Origin: an uncultured Flavobacteriales bacterium
Lineage (GTDB): Bacteria > Bacteroidota > Bacteroidia > Flavobacteriales_D > Parvicellaceae
Assembly (NCBI GenBank): GCA_937924345.1
Contig: CALDTD010000040.1
Span: forward strand, 1 to 9,922
DNA: 9,922 bases
Direction: 5' to 3'
Part shown: positions 7,136 to 9,922 of the stretch, piece after piece
Numbering within the stretch: the first letter of the stretch is position 1
Layout: every line of letters starts with the position of its first letter
Program-made: the position numbers and the translations under genes
The notes under the pieces: generated by a model
What the model saw: the letters and a program-made list of their open reading frames with translations, nothing else
Told to the model about the DNA's origin: nothing
Databases searched by the model: none

Positions 7136-8671
7136 TTAAAAAGAAATCGCTAATATTACCCACAACAACAAAACGATAAGCGCACCAAACAAAAGTGCTT
7201 TTAGAATATTGATTTTGGTATTATAATCTTTAAATACGTTGGCCTTAAAATTATTAATTACATGAATAGAATCCTTTGGTGTTAATAATGCAACAAGCAC
7301 CCATGTTATAATTGTAAAAAAAGTAACGAAAAGTAACTGAACAATAAAAGTGTTGAGGTTAAAAAACTTTATCACTTCGGCTTCAACTGCATTTCCTTTA
7401 AAGTAGACTTGATAGATTAAGGTATAAACCCCAGAACTTAACATTGCTGAAATTTGAGTCCAAGCATTTATTCTAAACCAAAACCATCTTAAAACAAAAA
7501 CAGGAGCAACTCCAGCAGAAATACTAAAAAATACTTTTATTAAACTCTCTAAACTTGAGCTATAAAATGTAAAAAGTAAACTTGTACAACAAATAAAAAA
7601 CATAGCTAATTTTGCTACCTTACTTTCTTGCTTCGCCTCTAATGTTTTATTAAAATAAGTCTTATATAAATCTATAGTTAAGAAGGAGCTACCCCAATTT
7701 AATAACCCATTAAAAGAAGTTACAAATACAGTGAAAAAACTCAATAAAATAAGAGGAGAAGCCCAACTACTTAGACTATTCTTAAAATAATATAATATTT
7801 TGACCTCGTTATCTATTTCAGATGAAAATTTAGTTTGATTTACTCCAAAATAAATAATAAAAACGATAATGATAGTAAATACTAATTGAAGGAGTACTGA
7901 TAGAGAAGCTACTTTCCAATTGTCTTTCCTATTCTCTGTAGAAAAAAAACGTTGTGCTTCTATTCCACTTCCATCAAAAAGAGAAACACTAAAATTTTGT
8001 ACAATCAAATAAATAATAAGGTGGGTTGTATTATTCGGAAAAACATTAGAAAATAATGGATTACTATTATTTAAAATTTGGTCATTTGTATAGTAAAGAC
8101 TATTAAGAACAGCTAAAAACAAAACTAAAATAAAACAAACATTTATAAAGTCCATTTTAATATTTACCCCTATTTTATTTAGAAATACACTTCCTAATAA
8201 TAGTAAGGCGAGAATAATAAAGCAGTGGTAATTTCCTAAACCTGTAAAGAAAATCAGAACCTTTAAAAAAGTTAGTAATTGAAAACTAATTAAAAAAGCT
8301 ACAATTATCCAACCTACATAAATCGTTCTAAACAAATGTAAATACTTAGCTGATTTGCCTGTGAAGCGAAACAAAATAAATTGATTATCGGTTACAAAGT
8401 TTAGTTTAGACCACAAAGGGGCAAAAACAAAAGGAGCAAAACCGCTGATAAAAAAAATAGACCAATAAAGCCATAAACCGCTTATTCCTTGCGAGTGAAT
8501 TACACCAGAATATAATAATGGTGTTGTAATAGAAAACTGAACAGCAAATAAAGAAAAACCATTACTCCACCACTTTTGCTTTGTAGTGTATATTTCTTGT
8601 TCTTTTTTATTAAACCAATAATACCCCAGCAAAAAGCTGAGGTAAATTATTGCTGTAATGAGGTAAGCCAT
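7136..8671 (-). CDS. Sodium:solute symporter (SSS) family permease
   Basis: This 511-residue inner-membrane protein is almost entirely hydrophobic, with about a dozen membrane helices. Its length is typical of the sodium:solute symporter family, whose members use the sodium gradient to import sugars, amino acids, organic acids or vitamins. The conserved loop FDGSGIEAQRFFSTENRKDN (232-251) matches the family's AQRxxxAxxxxxA region. VTSFNGLLNWGSSFLTIDLY (317-336) aligns with the TM8 motif that ends in DxYK. In that alignment Thr318 and Ser319 occupy the positions of the two serines that help form the Na2 sodium site in the Vibrio galactose transporter vSGLT, so sodium coupling looks preserved. 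The substrate cannot be read from the sequence. The gene starts 49 bases after the stop of the upstream membrane protein gene, so they may share a transcript. Its own stop lies 2 bases from the convergent neighbour, with no terminator hairpin between them. Confidence 0.85.
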   Translation of the reverse strand: MAYLITAIIYLSFLLGYYWFNKKEQEIYTTKQKWWSNGFSLFAVQFSITTPLLYSGVIHSQGISGLWLYWSIFFISGFAPFVFAPLWSKLNFVTDNQFILFRFTGKSAKYLHLFRTIYVGWIIVAFLISFQLLTFLKVLIFFTGLGNYHCFIILALLLLGSVFLNKIGVNIKMDFINVCFILVLFLAVLNSLYYTNDQILNNSNPLFSNVFPNNTTHLIIYLIVQNFSVSLFDGSGIEAQRFFSTENRKDNWKVASLSVLLQLVFTIIIVFIIYFGVNQTKFSSEIDNEVKILYYFKNSLSSWASPLILLSFFTVFVTSFNGLLNWGSSFLTIDLYKTYFNKTLEAKQESKVAKLAMFFICCTSLLFTFYSSSLESLIKVFFSISAGVAPVFVLRWFWFRINAWTQISAMLSSGVYTLIYQVYFKGNAVEAEVIKFFNLNTFIVQLLFVTFFTIITWVLVALLTPKDSIHVINNFKANVFKDYNTKINILKALLFGALIVLLLWVILAISF

Positions 8672-8720
8672 ATTTCCGTAAAGATATATTTTAAAAATTC
8701 AAGATTTATAATCCAAAATA

Positions 8721-9922
8721 TTAATCAGATGAATATAGCTCTTTAATAGGAAAAAAACCTTGCGACTTGGTAAAGTTCATATTAAATTCGAAGTTCAGCA
8801 TACTATCCGAAGGGTCAAGTAGATCAAAATTCAATTCATCTAACTTTTGACGATTTATTTTTACAGATAAAATAGTTTTATCTTCAAAATTTCCATTCAT
8901 TTTATTTAACAGAGAGCCTTTAGAGTTTATGTAAACTATATTTAAAGGTAAAAGCTGAAATATATCTTTCGCAATTCTCAACGCACAACTACAAACATAA
9001 TCTTGATAAATTTCGTTGAAGCGGGAAACTGCAATTTTTTCTTCTTTTATAACTGATCCATTTCTTTGTGTCTTTTTAATTGTATTGGGTATAACACCTT
9101 GATTATGAACAAAAAAATCTACAATTATAAAACCTTTAAAAAAATTAAAGGAAATATCGGAACCGTATTCATTTAAATCTTCAAATGGTTTAAAATAGTT
9201 AAGAGCATATCGAAATGAATTAACGTTCTTGTCTTTAACTCCTTTTGCTATTTCAATTACTTTTGTAAACTCCTCTTTTTGTAATAAATATGAATTATGT
9301 AACTTATCCTGTTCATCTAAATTTTCCTTAATCTTAGACTCTCGACTTAATTCTAGTTTTTTAATTGCTTCTTTAAGGTTGATAGCATTATGAAAGTCTT
9401 CTGCAGAAATCTTTAATAAAAAAGAAAAGACGCATAAAAACACCGAAAATATTATAATTAAATATTTTAAATTACCATCAAGAGACAAAGAGTATAATAA
9501 GCATATTATAAAACCTAGTAGTATAATTGAAGAATAAGTATCATTAGACATAAACTTAAATAACCAAGAGTACTTTCTAACAAAAAACTTACGCATAAAA
9601 ATACTTTTAAGGCTAAGAGTAGAATTCTGTTTAGCAATTTCTATTTCTTTATCAACACTTTCATTTGTCTTATTAATAATATATGTTTTTATTTCGTCTG
9701 ATGTTGAAATATATTCAGGCTCATTACTATTTAGCAGTTCATCCCAATTCATCTGCTCTATGTGATCTTTATGTACTGATTGGATTACAGCTATATAGTT
9801 ATTATGCTTATTTACTTCTAACTTATTAGAAATAACAATCTGCTCTTTATCTATTACTTTTGAATCGTTATTTTCTACACAAACTTCTTCATTACTATTG
9901 TTATGTTTTCTCTGATTCAATC
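8721..9922 (-). CDS. Uncharacterised two-helix membrane protein (5' end probably cut by window edge)
   Basis: I do not recognise a named family. The reading frame is open to the right edge. The first possible start there is TTG at 9920, but the true start is more likely outside the window, since the next Met is codon 57, inside what looks like a folded segment. In the 399 visible residues, 1-40 are polar and probably disordered, and 41-128 are soluble and charged. Residues 131-147 and 151-170 form a membrane hairpin with a short SLDGN turn, and 172-230 are a Lys/Glu-rich helix, probably a coiled coil. The C-terminal soluble domain (about 235-395) contains YQDYVCSCALRIAK (305-318), ILSVKINRQKLDELNF (350-365) and DPSDSMLNFEFNMNF (369-383). 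These look like conserved family motifs, and the closely spaced Cys310 and Cys312 stand out. Both ends of the visible chain lie on the same side of the membrane. It precedes the SSS permease by 49 bases on the same strand; no functional link is proven. Confidence 0.7.
   Translation of the reverse strand, partial: LNQRKHNNSNEEVCVENNDSKVIDKEQIVISNKLEVNKHNNYIAVIQSVHKDHIEQMNWDELLNSNEPEYISTSDEIKTYIINKTNESVDKEIEIAKQNSTLSLKSIFMRKFFVRKYSWLFKFMSNDTYSSIILLGFIICLLYSLSLDGNLKYLIIIFSVFLCVFSFLLKISAEDFHNAINLKEAIKKLELSRESKIKENLDEQDKLHNSYLLQKEEFTKVIEIAKGVKDKNVNSFRYALNYFKPFEDLNEYGSDISFNFFKGFIIVDFFVHNQGVIPNTIKKTQRNGSVIKEEKIAVSRFNEIYQDYVCSCALRIAKDIFQLLPLNIVYINSKGSLLNKMNGNFEDKTILSVKINRQKLDELNFDLLDPSDSMLNFEFNMNFTKSQGFFPIKELYSSD

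Noticed and set aside
8672..8720. 49-base gap before the permease gene, checked for a promoter
   Set aside because: No exact TAnnTTTG match is present on the minus strand; the nearest string, ATATTTTG, lacks the leading TA.

Overview
The window is AT-rich and densely coding, and it looks like chromosome from a member of the Bacteroidota, most likely the family Flavobacteriaceae. Three things support this. It carries a clear PorV, the outer-membrane component of the type IX secretion system, which is confined to the Bacteroidota. It carries a single-chain fusion of the alpha and beta subunits of a 2-oxoacid dehydrogenase E1, a form common in that phylum. Two of its genes are preceded by the Bacteroidota-type -7 promoter element TATATTTG. 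No tRNA, rRNA, CRISPR array, insertion sequence or phage gene was seen.

Layout. Positions 1 to 2560, minus strand: a two-gene unit made of a solute-binding lipoprotein of the oligopeptide/dipeptide-binding (SBP_bac_5) family and, 12 bases downstream, a coiled-coil OmpA-family lipoprotein cut by the left edge. Positions 2561 to 2843: an intergenic stretch with the promoter of that unit and an intrinsic terminator for the next gene. Positions 2844 to 4109, minus strand: porV. Positions 4110 to 4263: a divergent promoter region. Positions 4264 to 7133, plus strand: a two-gene unit made of the fused 2-oxoacid dehydrogenase E1 and an uncharacterised exported, probably outer-membrane, protein that starts 2 bases after the E1 stop. 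Positions 7136 to 9922, minus strand: a sodium:solute symporter-family permease and, upstream of it, an uncharacterised two-helix membrane protein cut by the right edge. This pair meets the E1 unit tail to tail with only 2 bases between stop codons.

Function. Four of the seven genes encode envelope proteins of the outer membrane or lipoproteins, two encode membrane proteins, and one encodes a central-metabolism enzyme. PorV receives type IX cargo at the outer membrane. The binding lipoprotein and the OmpA lipoprotein probably act on the periplasmic side of the envelope. The E1 decarboxylates a 2-oxo acid, probably branched-chain, but its E2 and E3 partners are not here. I found no convincing evidence of an unknown multi-gene system. 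The best leads are the unrecognised membrane protein at the right edge, the E1/outer-membrane protein coupling, and the binding lipoprotein without any transporter genes in view.
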